DNA of 64,000 nucleotides from Capnocytophaga granulosa ATCC 51502 (GTDB taxonomy: Bacteria; Bacteroidota; Bacteroidia; Flavobacteriales; Flavobacteriaceae). A program made the position numbers and the translations under genes. Location: positions 238,490 to 302,489 of the forward strand of contig NZ_KE150255.1 of NCBI RefSeq assembly GCF_000411115.1, written 5' to 3'. Positions 56,965 through 64,000 of this stretch are shown here, in pieces. The notes under the pieces are model-generated. The model made no database searches and had not been told where the DNA came from. It saw only the letters and a program-made list of their open reading frames with translations. Position 1 is the first letter of the stretch. Each line of letters starts with the position of its first letter.

Positions 56965-57452
56965 TTGATGTTAATTTCGTTCAACAAACTTTCTACGAGT
57001 TTCTCTTGTTTCACCTCTGAGGCGAGTTCCTTGGTAAGCACTTTCTTGGCAATATCCAGAGAAATGTTGGCGATCTGCTGTTTGATATCAGCTATAGCCA
57101 TTTTCTTTTCACTCTCTATAGAGGCTTTGGCATGGGCAAGTAGTTTCTCACTTGCTTCGAGAGCTTCGTCTTTGGCCTGAGAGACAATACGTTCCTTGAT
57201 CTCGCGAGCTTCCTTGAGGATGGCCTCACGCTCTTGTCGTGCCTCGGCCAAGAGTTTCTCATTGTCTGCCTGTAGGTTAGCCATTTCTGCCTTGGCCTTA
57301 TCGGCAGCCTCCAAAGCATTATTGATAGAGGTTTCACGATCTTTCAAGGCCTTGAGAATCGGCTTCCAGGCAAAGGCTCGAAGTAAGAGTAATAAGCAAA
57401 CAAAGACAATCAGTGTCCAAAAACTAAGACTTTCAGGATGGATGATATTCAT
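56961..57452 (-). CDS. atpF: ATP synthase F0 subunit b
   Basis: A 163-residue peripheral-stalk protein. One N-terminal membrane helix (LSFWTLIVFVCLLLLLRAF) and a long Ala/Glu/Lys-rich coiled helix (ALEAADKAKAEMANLQADN, then LLAEARQEREAILKEAREI). It forms the dimeric stator with delta. The 92-base gap to atpE contains a hairpin at 57498-57529. Confidence 0.93.
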   Translation of the reverse strand: MNIIHPESLSFWTLIVFVCLLLLLRAFAWKPILKALKDRETSINNALEAADKAKAEMANLQADNEKLLAEARQEREAILKEAREIKERIVSQAKDEALEASEKLLAHAKASIESEKKMAIADIKQQIANISLDIAKKVLTKELASEVKQEKLVESLLNEINIK

Positions 57453-57497
57453 GTATTTTTATTTTTCTTTTTCGTAATGATTTCTTGGTTTTAAAGA

Positions 57498-57529
57498 ACC
57501 GTTCTGCAACCAACCGTTACAGAACGGTA
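57498..57529. repeat. Hairpin in the atpE-atpF spacer
   Basis: Stem ACCGTTCTG with CAGAACGGT around a 14-base loop. There is no strong U-run, so it is more likely an RNA-stabilising or processing structure than a full terminator. Confidence 0.65.
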
Positions 57530-57544
57530 TTCCTTGTCTGTGGC

Positions 57545-57748
<204 letters not shown>

Positions 57749-57803
57749 TTAATTTATTTATATGTTTAATGTTTACTTGTTTTTAGAATATTCTTTCCCT
57801 ATC

Positions 57804-58874
57804 TTAGTGATGTTCTTCGGCTACTGCGCCTCCTATGAACAAGGCAGAAAGCAAGGTGAAGACATAGGCTTGGATAAAGGCCACCAATAGCTCCAAGATA
57901 CTAATAAAGAGCGCAAAACCTACCGATACTGGAGAGACTAGTACAGTCTTAAAGGTAAAGATAAGCCCTACAAGACTCAAGATAATGATATGTCCCGCGG
58001 TAATATTGGCGAAAAGTCGGATCATAAGAGAGAAAGGCTTGGTGAGCATCCCAATCACTTCCACAGGAATCATAATAGGTGCCAACCATACAGGTACCCC
58101 TGGAGTGGCAAAGATATGCTTCCAATAGTGACCATTCCCACTAAAGGTAGTGATAAGGAACGTAAGCAAGGCCAATGTCCCTGTAAATATAATATCATTG
58201 GTGAGGGTACCTGAGATAATAGGCACCAGCCCCAAAAGGTTTCCTATCAGAATCAAAAAGAAGACTGTAAGCAAATAAGGCATATAGCGCTCGTACTTTC
58301 TGTCGCCTATATTAGGACGGGCTATGTCATCGCGAACAAAGACAATGAGCATTTCCAAAAGATTGGCCAAGCCCTTAGGGGCTTTAGGGTTTTTCTTATA
58401 AGAACGCGCTATAGAAGTAAAGGCAAGCACCATAAGCAGTGCTATAAGGAAAAGTAACAATACATTCTTGGTTATAGAAAAGTCCAAGGGGCGTGCATTG
58501 GTTACTTGGTGATTTTCATCGTAAAAGAGACGACCTTGGGCATCGGTGTAGTAGATCTGCCCATGTACACGCGTAAAATATTGGTTTCCTTTTGCCACCA
58601 CCACAGCTCCTTTGTCATCGTGATGAAATTCGCTAGAGAGGAAAGTAACCAAGCCCTGGTCTGTCCAAAGGATAATAGGCAAGGAGAGACTTATAGGGTG
58701 CCCATTCCAGTCAAACAAGTGATAATCGTGAGAATCGGCAATGTGGTGCATCACTATGCTCGTGTAATCCTCCTCTTGTCCCTCAGTAGGGGTCTCGTCT
58801 GTAGCTGCCTTCCCCGCAAAAGGAAGTACTAACAAACTTAAAAACAGCCACTTACTAATGATTTTTCGTATCAT
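57804..58874 (-). CDS. atpB: ATP synthase F0 subunit a
   Basis: A 356-residue membrane protein, longer than in proteobacteria because of a periplasmic N-terminal extension (about 1-130: signal-like ISKWLFLSLLVLPFAGKA, then HHIADSHDYHLFDWNGHPIS). The channel part has PNIGDRKYERYMPYLLTVFF and the essential arginine helix SLMIRLFANITAGHIIILSL near residue 290. It ends in AVAEEHH. It starts the operon fragment, with promoter TATCTTTG on the minus strand at 58921-58928. Confidence 0.94.
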   Translation of the reverse strand: MIRKIISKWLFLSLLVLPFAGKAATDETPTEGQEEDYTSIVMHHIADSHDYHLFDWNGHPISLSLPIILWTDQGLVTFLSSEFHHDDKGAVVVAKGNQYFTRVHGQIYYTDAQGRLFYDENHQVTNARPLDFSITKNVLLLFLIALLMVLAFTSIARSYKKNPKAPKGLANLLEMLIVFVRDDIARPNIGDRKYERYMPYLLTVFFLILIGNLLGLVPIISGTLTNDIIFTGTLALLTFLITTFSGNGHYWKHIFATPGVPVWLAPIMIPVEVIGMLTKPFSLMIRLFANITAGHIIILSLVGLIFTFKTVLVSPVSVGFALFISILELLVAFIQAYVFTLLSALFIGGAVAEEHH

Positions 58875-58920
58875 CTTTTAGTAATTATTATTGATGTCGC
58901 GTATATTTTATTTCGAGGTA

Positions 58921-58928
58921 CAAAGATA
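58921..58928 (-). promoter_or_regulatory. Promoter of the atpB-E-F-H operon
   Basis: Minus-strand TATCTTTG followed by TACC, about 45 bases before the atpB ATG. Confidence 0.6.
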
Positions 58929-59035
58929 CACTTTTATTTTTACTTTTACTTATATTTTTTGTTTTTTTTAGGAAGAAGCAAAGAAGCGAAAAATGAAGAG
59001 CAAATAATTTTTCACTTCTCACTCTTCACTTTTCA

Positions 59036-60331
59036 TTATTCACTTTTCATTACCCCCAGTGCTCTGACTTCTTGTCCTTTGATAATAAGCCCTTTGCTAA
59101 TGGTTTTGGCATTGGCATCAATGACATAGATAGCAGGGTCAGTATTGTCAGTATTGATTCCAAAATAGATCTTCTGTTGCGCCTTATCCACATAAGGGTC
59201 GGTGATACTGTTGATGTACTCAGGCTCGCCTGTGAGCATATCCAGCTGCTGGGTGGCTACATCAAAAATAGCAAACTTACTGGCTTTCCCCGAAGCATCG
59301 CCAAATTCAGTTACATCTAAGCCTATTTTATCAAAAAACTGCAAGCAAAAACGTGTCCCCCCTAAGTAATGAGTACGGAAAAGTTTTCGGTTACCACTCT
59401 TTTGGGTAAGATTCACAAAATAGGTATCATCAAAACTACCATTCTCCACATTGACCTTGAGCACAGCCGAAGGCCTGTCAGTAGCATTAAAAGCTGCGGC
59501 AAAGGCATACACCTCTCCGCTATCCAAGACCTCTACCCCGCTCTTGCCAGTGGCTTTGATTAGACCTCCTATCACACCTGTACCTTTGTCGCCTTTGATA
59601 ACTTTTACCAAACGAAAATTATGATCAAAGACGCCTATATAAGTTGTATGGGTATGTCGGCTCTCTAAGAGCAATTTGGTCTGAGGAAAAACCCCTTCGT
59701 CCAAATAGGCCTTGATAGGGCGAATGGCTGCCAGTAGATAGTCCTTGTATTGCCTTAGATCGGTGATATAAGCCACCTCACCTATATTATCAAAATTCTT
59801 AGAATCCCACTCTATAGGGTCGCTTACAGCATCGGAAGTGGTATCAAAGCGAAAGAACTTCACCGAAGTAGGGCTTACGGCCTCTTTAGGAAAGTATTCC
59901 CTATCGGAATAAGTACCCACCACACTTGCCCCAAAGTCTGTACGGGCTTGTATAGAGTTTTTCAGGTCATACTCCTTGCGCTTGGAGAGCTTACTTGCCT
60001 TGCGCTCAAAGGAAGCCGACTTACCTGGGTCATCACGATTATAGACAAAGGTATAGAGATACTTATCCTTATAGAAGTGAATACGACGGTCACCCTGCAT
60101 CTGTATAGCATCTTTGGAATTAGCTGCCGAGTCGTAAGTACCTGTATCAAAGAATGGTGCATTAGCAAACACATAGGAGTTATTCTCTGTTCCCAATATC
60201 AGCACATAGGGAGTGGAGGCGTCCACTCCAGAGGGAGTACTATTGTCCCCTCCTTTAGGTTCGTCATTCTTGGAACAACTCCAAGAGAGTAGCCCTGTCA
60301 GGGCATACAAAAGGATTCTATTTGTTGTCAT
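59036..60331 (-). CDS. DUF4374 surface lipoprotein
   Basis: A 431-residue lipoprotein with signal peptide to LLSWSC (Cys at residue 19), followed by SKNDEPKGGD, an acidic surface-export signal. The mature protein is beta-propeller-like (repeats near YVLILGTENNSYVFANAPFF, YLYTFVYNRDD and YTFGINTDN-like). DUF4374 proteins are commonly paired with TonB-dependent receptors; here the receptor gene starts only 27 bases upstream in transcription order. A role in binding an iron or other nutrient complex is inferred. A GTGAAAA-type repeat tract follows at 58984-59047. Confidence 0.82.
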   Translation of the reverse strand: MTTNRILLYALTGLLSWSCSKNDEPKGGDNSTPSGVDASTPYVLILGTENNSYVFANAPFFDTGTYDSAANSKDAIQMQGDRRIHFYKDKYLYTFVYNRDDPGKSASFERKASKLSKRKEYDLKNSIQARTDFGASVVGTYSDREYFPKEAVSPTSVKFFRFDTTSDAVSDPIEWDSKNFDNIGEVAYITDLRQYKDYLLAAIRPIKAYLDEGVFPQTKLLLESRHTHTTYIGVFDHNFRLVKVIKGDKGTGVIGGLIKATGKSGVEVLDSGEVYAFAAAFNATDRPSAVLKVNVENGSFDDTYFVNLTQKSGNRKLFRTHYLGGTRFCLQFFDKIGLDVTEFGDASGKASKFAIFDVATQQLDMLTGEPEYINSITDPYVDKAQQKIYFGINTDNTDPAIYVIDANAKTISKGLIIKGQEVRALGVMKSE

Positions 60332-60358
60332 CTTTTTATTTCTTTAATTCTTAAACCC

Positions 60359-62686
60359 TTATTGCAAAAACATACGCAGCTTAACGGCAAGGCTACGCCC
60401 TGGTTTTTGTAAGTTATAATTGTCATAGCGATCAGTATCTAAAATATCCGTTATATCAAAGGAAAGATTATATCGTCCTCTCTTGAGACTATAATTGGCA
60501 GAGAAGTCTAGTGTCAGCTGTTGGGGTACCTCTTCAGCGGCCTGATAGCGTTGCCAGTCATTGGCAAAGGAATGAAAATAGTTAGCAAAAGCAGTCAATA
60601 TCAGCTTATTATCCGCCCCTACCCTGTCAAAGGTATAACTAAGATCGGCATTGCCAAAGAGATAAGGGATATTAGGCAGACGCTCATTGTAGAAATAGTG
60701 TTCTTTACGCTGGTCATTTTCCTCTATATAGCGCTGTTTGTTACGCATATCCTGGAAAGTAGCACTCACCCCAGCCGAGAGCTTTTGCCGAAAGAAATAG
60801 CGTAGCTCGGTATCGGCGGCATGCACTTGTACATCGCCAAAGTTCTCAGTTACAAAGATCCCATTGCGGTTACGACGATTGATAAAATCAGTCGCTTGGC
60901 GGCGTGCTAAATTCACATCCCAAACCAATTGGTGATCCTCTGCAAAGTTCTGTGAGAGACTACTACCCAAATTCAGGTTCCAGCTACGTTCAGGCCGCAG
61001 GGCAGGATTCTGCGATTCTATCCCATCACCTTTGCCAAAGAGTTCACGACTGGTCGGTAGTCTCAAGGCATTTTCTACTGAAGCCTTTAGCTGAAAGGCC
61101 TTTGTAAAGCGATAGGTTGCAGCCAGTCCATAGCCATTAGCCTCGGTTTGGTAAGAGAACTCACCCAAGGGACGATTCTGCTGAGAGGTATAAAAAGCCT
61201 TGACATCATTCCAATAGCTCTTGTAGAAAACCGTAGTATTCCACCTCTCGGACTGGTATTTGTAACTAACCCCCAGCACACTCTTGTCAGTACGGGTCGG
61301 CAGCTTGGTAAAGAACTCCCTAAAACGATCATACCCTGTACGATTAAAGAGCGTATAGGTATCGGTCAGTTCCACCGTATGCTTATCTAAAAAATGATAA
61401 GCCATGGTAAGAGAGACCAAAGCGTTATGATTCTTAAAGCGATAGTCAGAGAGCTGCTGTTCACCTGGCTTGGCCATTGCTTTGCGCTCACCCAGCCAAT
61501 TGTAGCGGTAGCGACCTGTATCTTCGTTGTGCGATTCCCCAAAGTTATAGTTGGCGTGTAGTGAGAGACTAAAGTCAGATATAAAAAGGTCTTTCTTACT
61601 ATAGAAAAGCGTAGGCATAAGGGTTGTTGCTTGGCGATACTTATCTCCAAAAGCCTTGTCCATATCGGCCGCATGCTGTACTTGGTCATAGAGATTCGCC
61701 CATACAAAACCTAAGAAAAGTCTATCGGCAAAAGACTTGTCTGAAAGACCAAGCTTTAGGGCGACGCTCTCGTTGTGATATTGGTTATGGAAACGCCTTA
61801 CCCGCTGCTTGTCCGTACTATAAGTATTGGTCGTGAAATCCAATATTTTCACCTTGACCCAATAGTTGTTATCCGAATAGTTCTGATAGGCATTCACACC
61901 CAAGGAAAGACCATTCTTCCAACTGTGGGAGGCATTCAGGTAAGTTTTATGAGTATTGAAAGAGCCATAGGAATAGGAAACATCCAAAAACTGCTTAGCG
62001 GTAGCTTTGGTAATGATATTGACCGCACCTCCCAGCGCGTCAGAACTCAGATGAGTAGGCACCACACCCTTATAGACCTCTATACGCTCGGCATTGTTCA
62101 GTGGGATATTGTTCAGCTGTAGGGTAGGCCCCATGCCTTCCATAGGTACGCCATCTACAAAGACTTTCACATGATTGCCTCGGAAGCCATTGAGTGAGAG
62201 GTTCATCTGAGAACCCAAGCCACCACTCTGCTGTACCTTGACCCCAGAGATCTTGTCCAAGACCTGTGGCAGGTCGCTACTGGAATTATGAAAGGCTTTC
62301 AGATCTATCGTAGAGACGGCAAACTCTGATTCCTTGAGCTTCATCAGAGGTGTTTTCCCCTGTACCACCACTTGCGAGAGAGCGGTTACCTTAGGCTCCA
62401 GCATCACATAGAGTGTTCCCTCTCCTTGTTTTATCTCTTGCTGGTAAGGCTGATAATTCAGATGGGAAAATACTAAGATACTTTTACCTTTTTGCGGCGG
62501 TAAGTAAAGAGTAAAGGCACCTTGTACATCAGTGGCTACCCCTACGCCAACCCCATCTTTTAGGGTAATATTAACCCCTACAATTGGTTTATTTTGCTCA
62601 TCAACCACATAGCCTTTGATAAGTTCTTGTGCCGAAATAATCCCTGAAGATAGCCATAGCAAAGCAAAAATAAAATATTTGTTCAT
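60359..62686 (-). CDS. TonB-dependent outer-membrane receptor
   Basis: A 775-residue receptor. Signal peptide ends ISAQELIKG. A carboxypeptidase-regulatory-like domain spans about 25-105 (VVDEQNKPIVGVNITLKDG). The plug follows (about 110-230: LPQVLDKISGVKVQQSGGLG, NIPLNNAERIEVYKGVVP, LSSDALGGAVNIIT). The 22-strand barrel ends in the aromatic-poor VKLRMFLQ. It imports a siderophore, haem or other ligand using TonB energy. It is flanked by the DUF4374 lipoprotein and another surface lipoprotein, forming a probable uptake operon. Substrate unknown. Confidence 0.92.
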   Translation of the reverse strand: MNKYFIFALLWLSSGIISAQELIKGYVVDEQNKPIVGVNITLKDGVGVGVATDVQGAFTLYLPPQKGKSILVFSHLNYQPYQQEIKQGEGTLYVMLEPKVTALSQVVVQGKTPLMKLKESEFAVSTIDLKAFHNSSSDLPQVLDKISGVKVQQSGGLGSQMNLSLNGFRGNHVKVFVDGVPMEGMGPTLQLNNIPLNNAERIEVYKGVVPTHLSSDALGGAVNIITKATAKQFLDVSYSYGSFNTHKTYLNASHSWKNGLSLGVNAYQNYSDNNYWVKVKILDFTTNTYSTDKQRVRRFHNQYHNESVALKLGLSDKSFADRLFLGFVWANLYDQVQHAADMDKAFGDKYRQATTLMPTLFYSKKDLFISDFSLSLHANYNFGESHNEDTGRYRYNWLGERKAMAKPGEQQLSDYRFKNHNALVSLTMAYHFLDKHTVELTDTYTLFNRTGYDRFREFFTKLPTRTDKSVLGVSYKYQSERWNTTVFYKSYWNDVKAFYTSQQNRPLGEFSYQTEANGYGLAATYRFTKAFQLKASVENALRLPTSRELFGKGDGIESQNPALRPERSWNLNLGSSLSQNFAEDHQLVWDVNLARRQATDFINRRNRNGIFVTENFGDVQVHAADTELRYFFRQKLSAGVSATFQDMRNKQRYIEENDQRKEHYFYNERLPNIPYLFGNADLSYTFDRVGADNKLILTAFANYFHSFANDWQRYQAAEEVPQQLTLDFSANYSLKRGRYNLSFDITDILDTDRYDNYNLQKPGRSLAVKLRMFLQ

Positions 62687-62698
62687 ATACTATAGAAG

Positions 62699-62725
62699 AA
62701 AAGGCCGTGCAGTACACAGCCTTTT
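62699..62725 (-). terminator. Hairpin between lipoprotein and TonB-dependent receptor genes
   Basis: Minus-strand GAAAAGGC-TGTG...CACG-GCCTTTTC hairpin followed by TTCTATAG. A partial terminator or attenuator within the operon is likely, since the U-tract is short. Confidence 0.6.
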
Positions 62726-62750
62726 CCGTTTTACAAAGATGAAATACACG

Positions 62751-63545
62751 TTACTTTCTATTCTTAGCTATTACTACTTCAGAAATTGCCACGGCACGAT
62801 TAGCCACATTCTTACCACGTATTTGGGTTACACTGATTGGGCTATCTACTTTCACGACCAAAGTTTGGAATTCGGCTGTTGCATTAGGGCGTACTTTGGC
62901 TGTGAGGTTAAACTTGATATAGCCTTCGTTATAGCGAGAAGCTCCTTCGTGGTTACCTGGCTGCACATCCTTATAGACTGGGGTTTCTAAGCGAGAAAGT
63001 GTAAAATCAATTGACTCAATTTGTACACTTGGATCGGTAAGCTCCACCCTTTTGTCATCTGTCTTGGTCTTATAGCCTAAGTTACCTACATAAGCCTTAT
63101 TCACTTGTAAAACTCCAGAAGCATCTATAGGTACTTCCACAAAGATTTTCACCCCATCGGTAAGGGATTTCATAGTTTTGGCAGCTTTTTCGTCGGCTGC
63201 TTTAAGCTCATCAATAGTCTTGATATTATCGCCTACATTTTTAGTAACGAATTGGAAGCGCTTTACCTTAACATTATTGCCCTGAGGGTCTTTGCTGTCA
63301 TACACCAATTGGGTATCATTCCAAGGAGCAGCATCTTTCTCGTTGCTCTCTACCGCATAGAGTACGCGAGTAAAGTGTGTTTTTACCTCCTCGGCATTAC
63401 CCAACTTATAAGAGCCAGAGAACCCTTCTTGGTTGGTAGGTACACCTTTCTGCTCGGGAGCTGGTGCTGGCTTGTCATCATCTTTGGAGCAAGATACTGC
63501 AAAGAGTCCCCCTATTACAAGGGCTGATAGAATTATTTTCTTCAT
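62751..63545 (-). CDS. Surface-exposed lipoprotein of the TonB receptor locus
   Basis: A 264-residue lipoprotein beginning at the ATG of MKKIILSALVIGGLFAVSC; the longer frame crosses the promoter. Cys at residue 19 is followed by SKDDDKPAPAPE, nearly the same leader as the lipoprotein at 53020-53919 and matching a surface-export signal. The mature part is beta-rich with repeated Lys/Asp segments and no recognised domain. It is the first gene of the receptor operon, and a ligand-binding role is inferred. Confidence 0.72.
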   Translation of the reverse strand: MKKIILSALVIGGLFAVSCSKDDDKPAPAPEQKGVPTNQEGFSGSYKLGNAEEVKTHFTRVLYAVESNEKDAAPWNDTQLVYDSKDPQGNNVKVKRFQFVTKNVGDNIKTIDELKAADEKAAKTMKSLTDGVKIFVEVPIDASGVLQVNKAYVGNLGYKTKTDDKRVELTDPSVQIESIDFTLSRLETPVYKDVQPGNHEGASRYNEGYIKFNLTAKVRPNATAEFQTLVVKVDSPISVTQIRGKNVANRAVAISEVVIAKNRK

Positions 63546-63574
63546 ATAATTTTTATTAAAACTTATTTCGGGTG

Positions 63575-63582
63575 CAAAAGTA
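63575..63582 (-). promoter_or_regulatory. Promoter of the TonB receptor operon
   Basis: Minus-strand TACTTTTG followed by CACCC, 30 bases before the ATG. Confidence 0.6.
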
Positions 63583-63690
63583 TTATTTTTATTTATTCTA
63601 AACAAATAAAGTTATTAACATAGTGACAAGCTATTAAGCGTCAGGCATCGTAGCGTACGTTTTTCCCCTTCGGGGGAAAGGGGGATAAAA

Positions 63691-63724
63691 AAGAGAGACT
63701 TCCCATCCCTGGAAAGTCTCTCTT
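63691..63724 (-). terminator. Terminator of the T9SS substrate gene
   Basis: Stem AAGAGAGACTT with AAGTCTCTCTT, loop about 12 bases, then TTTTTTATCC on the minus strand. A nearby TTTCCCC-TTCG-GGGGAAA hairpin lies at 63663-63678. Confidence 0.82.
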
Positions 63725-63797
63725 CTCTAGTTATTGTTATATCCTTGTTCAGGTATTCTTCACTATTCATTCTTCATTCTTCATTCTTCACTATTCA

Positions 63798-64000
63798 CTA
63801 ACGATAAAGGGTAAAGTGTCCTTTGAAGGTTCTGTTGTCATCAGGTTCGTTAAGGCGTAGGATAAACCAGTAGTCACCTGTTGGAAGGGCTTCGCCTCCG
63901 TAGGTACCATCCCACTCTTCTTTGTTGTTGAGGGTGGCTATCTTTCGTCCATAACGATCGTAGATCACAGTCTCTGCATTCGGATAGCTGGCTAAGTTAA
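63798..64000 (-). CDS. T9SS type B sorting domain protein, C-terminus only
   Basis: The last 67 residues of a longer protein that enters from the right edge. The sequence NLASYPNAETVIYDRYGRKI, then WDGTYGGEALPTGDYWFILR and FKGHFTLYR is the gliding-motility-associated C-terminal (type B) sorting domain. It directs secretion by the type IX system and attachment to the cell surface. Missing the N-terminus, the passenger domain cannot be named. Confidence 0.9.
   Translation of the reverse strand, partial: NLASYPNAETVIYDRYGRKIATLNNKEEWDGTYGGEALPTGDYWFILRLNEPDDNRTFKGHFTLYR

Overview
The window looks like chromosome from a member of the Bacteroidota, most likely family Flavobacteriaceae; Capnocytophaga or a close relative is my best guess. 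The evidence is promoters of the Bacteroidota type (TAnnTTTG, a few bases upstream of starts), a GldA gliding-motility ATPase, a type B type-IX-secretion sorting domain at the right edge, flavobacterial-style LptD next to a divergent amidase, a type III glutamine synthetase, and lipoproteins whose cysteine is followed by an acidic surface-export signal (KDDDKP-like). The species call is inference; there is no rRNA or tRNA gene in the window.

Layout. 0-6 kb: restriction-modification genes, an SDR dehydrogenase/Uma2 operon, and an AT-rich toxin/immunity patch. 6-20.5 kb: mostly housekeeping genes (RNase Z, RecX, TatD, LytTR regulator, LemA/DUF3137, RidA, LptD, amidase, nucleoside phosphorylase) interleaved with decayed modules: an internally deleted histidine kinase, a broken ParE-type toxin and a Uma2 pseudogene. 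20.5-30.5 kb: a large intergenic region with putative small RNAs, a FUSC transporter, an MBL-fold hydrolase, and an AT-rich eight-gene operon (29453 down to 25162) that is the most unusual item here. 30.5-37.2 kb: LOG-family protein, two ABC ATPases including GldA, deoC, trxA, an IS5-like element and a two-gene ATPase/nuclease system. 37.2-52.5 kb: hemN, thrA, metB, a phosphoethanolamine transferase, glutamine synthetase III and an exonuclease. 53-64 kb: surface lipoproteins, a partial F-type ATP synthase operon (atpB-E-F-H only), and a TonB-dependent receptor locus.

Most unusual locus. In the 25-29.5 kb operon four consecutive small proteins have unrelated N-termini (coiled coil, amphipathic helices, single membrane anchor, hydrophobic segment) but share a roughly 45-residue C-terminal module. 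In three of them it ends in F-G-(D/N)-K-E-(M/L)-(I/L)-(V/I). They are followed by a classic AAA+ ATPase with a Y-V-G pore loop, and preceded by DUF1232-like, DUF6140-like and BspA-type leucine-rich repeat proteins. I propose a system in which the ATPase acts on the tagged partners.

Genome-wide texture. Intergenic spaces are filled with 7-bp-periodic arrays (xGTCAyT, yTAGTGA, CTyAAAA, TAACCAC and similar), often switching strand midway so that they fold into hairpins; several protein C-termini run into them. A ~170 bp palindromic MITE-like element occurs four times, plus one short footprint. Several promoter-plus-terminator units without a normal gene suggest small RNAs, one carrying a 20-codon hydrophobic ORF. 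Coordinates of starts were adjusted where an upstream TTG start lies inside a promoter or repeat.
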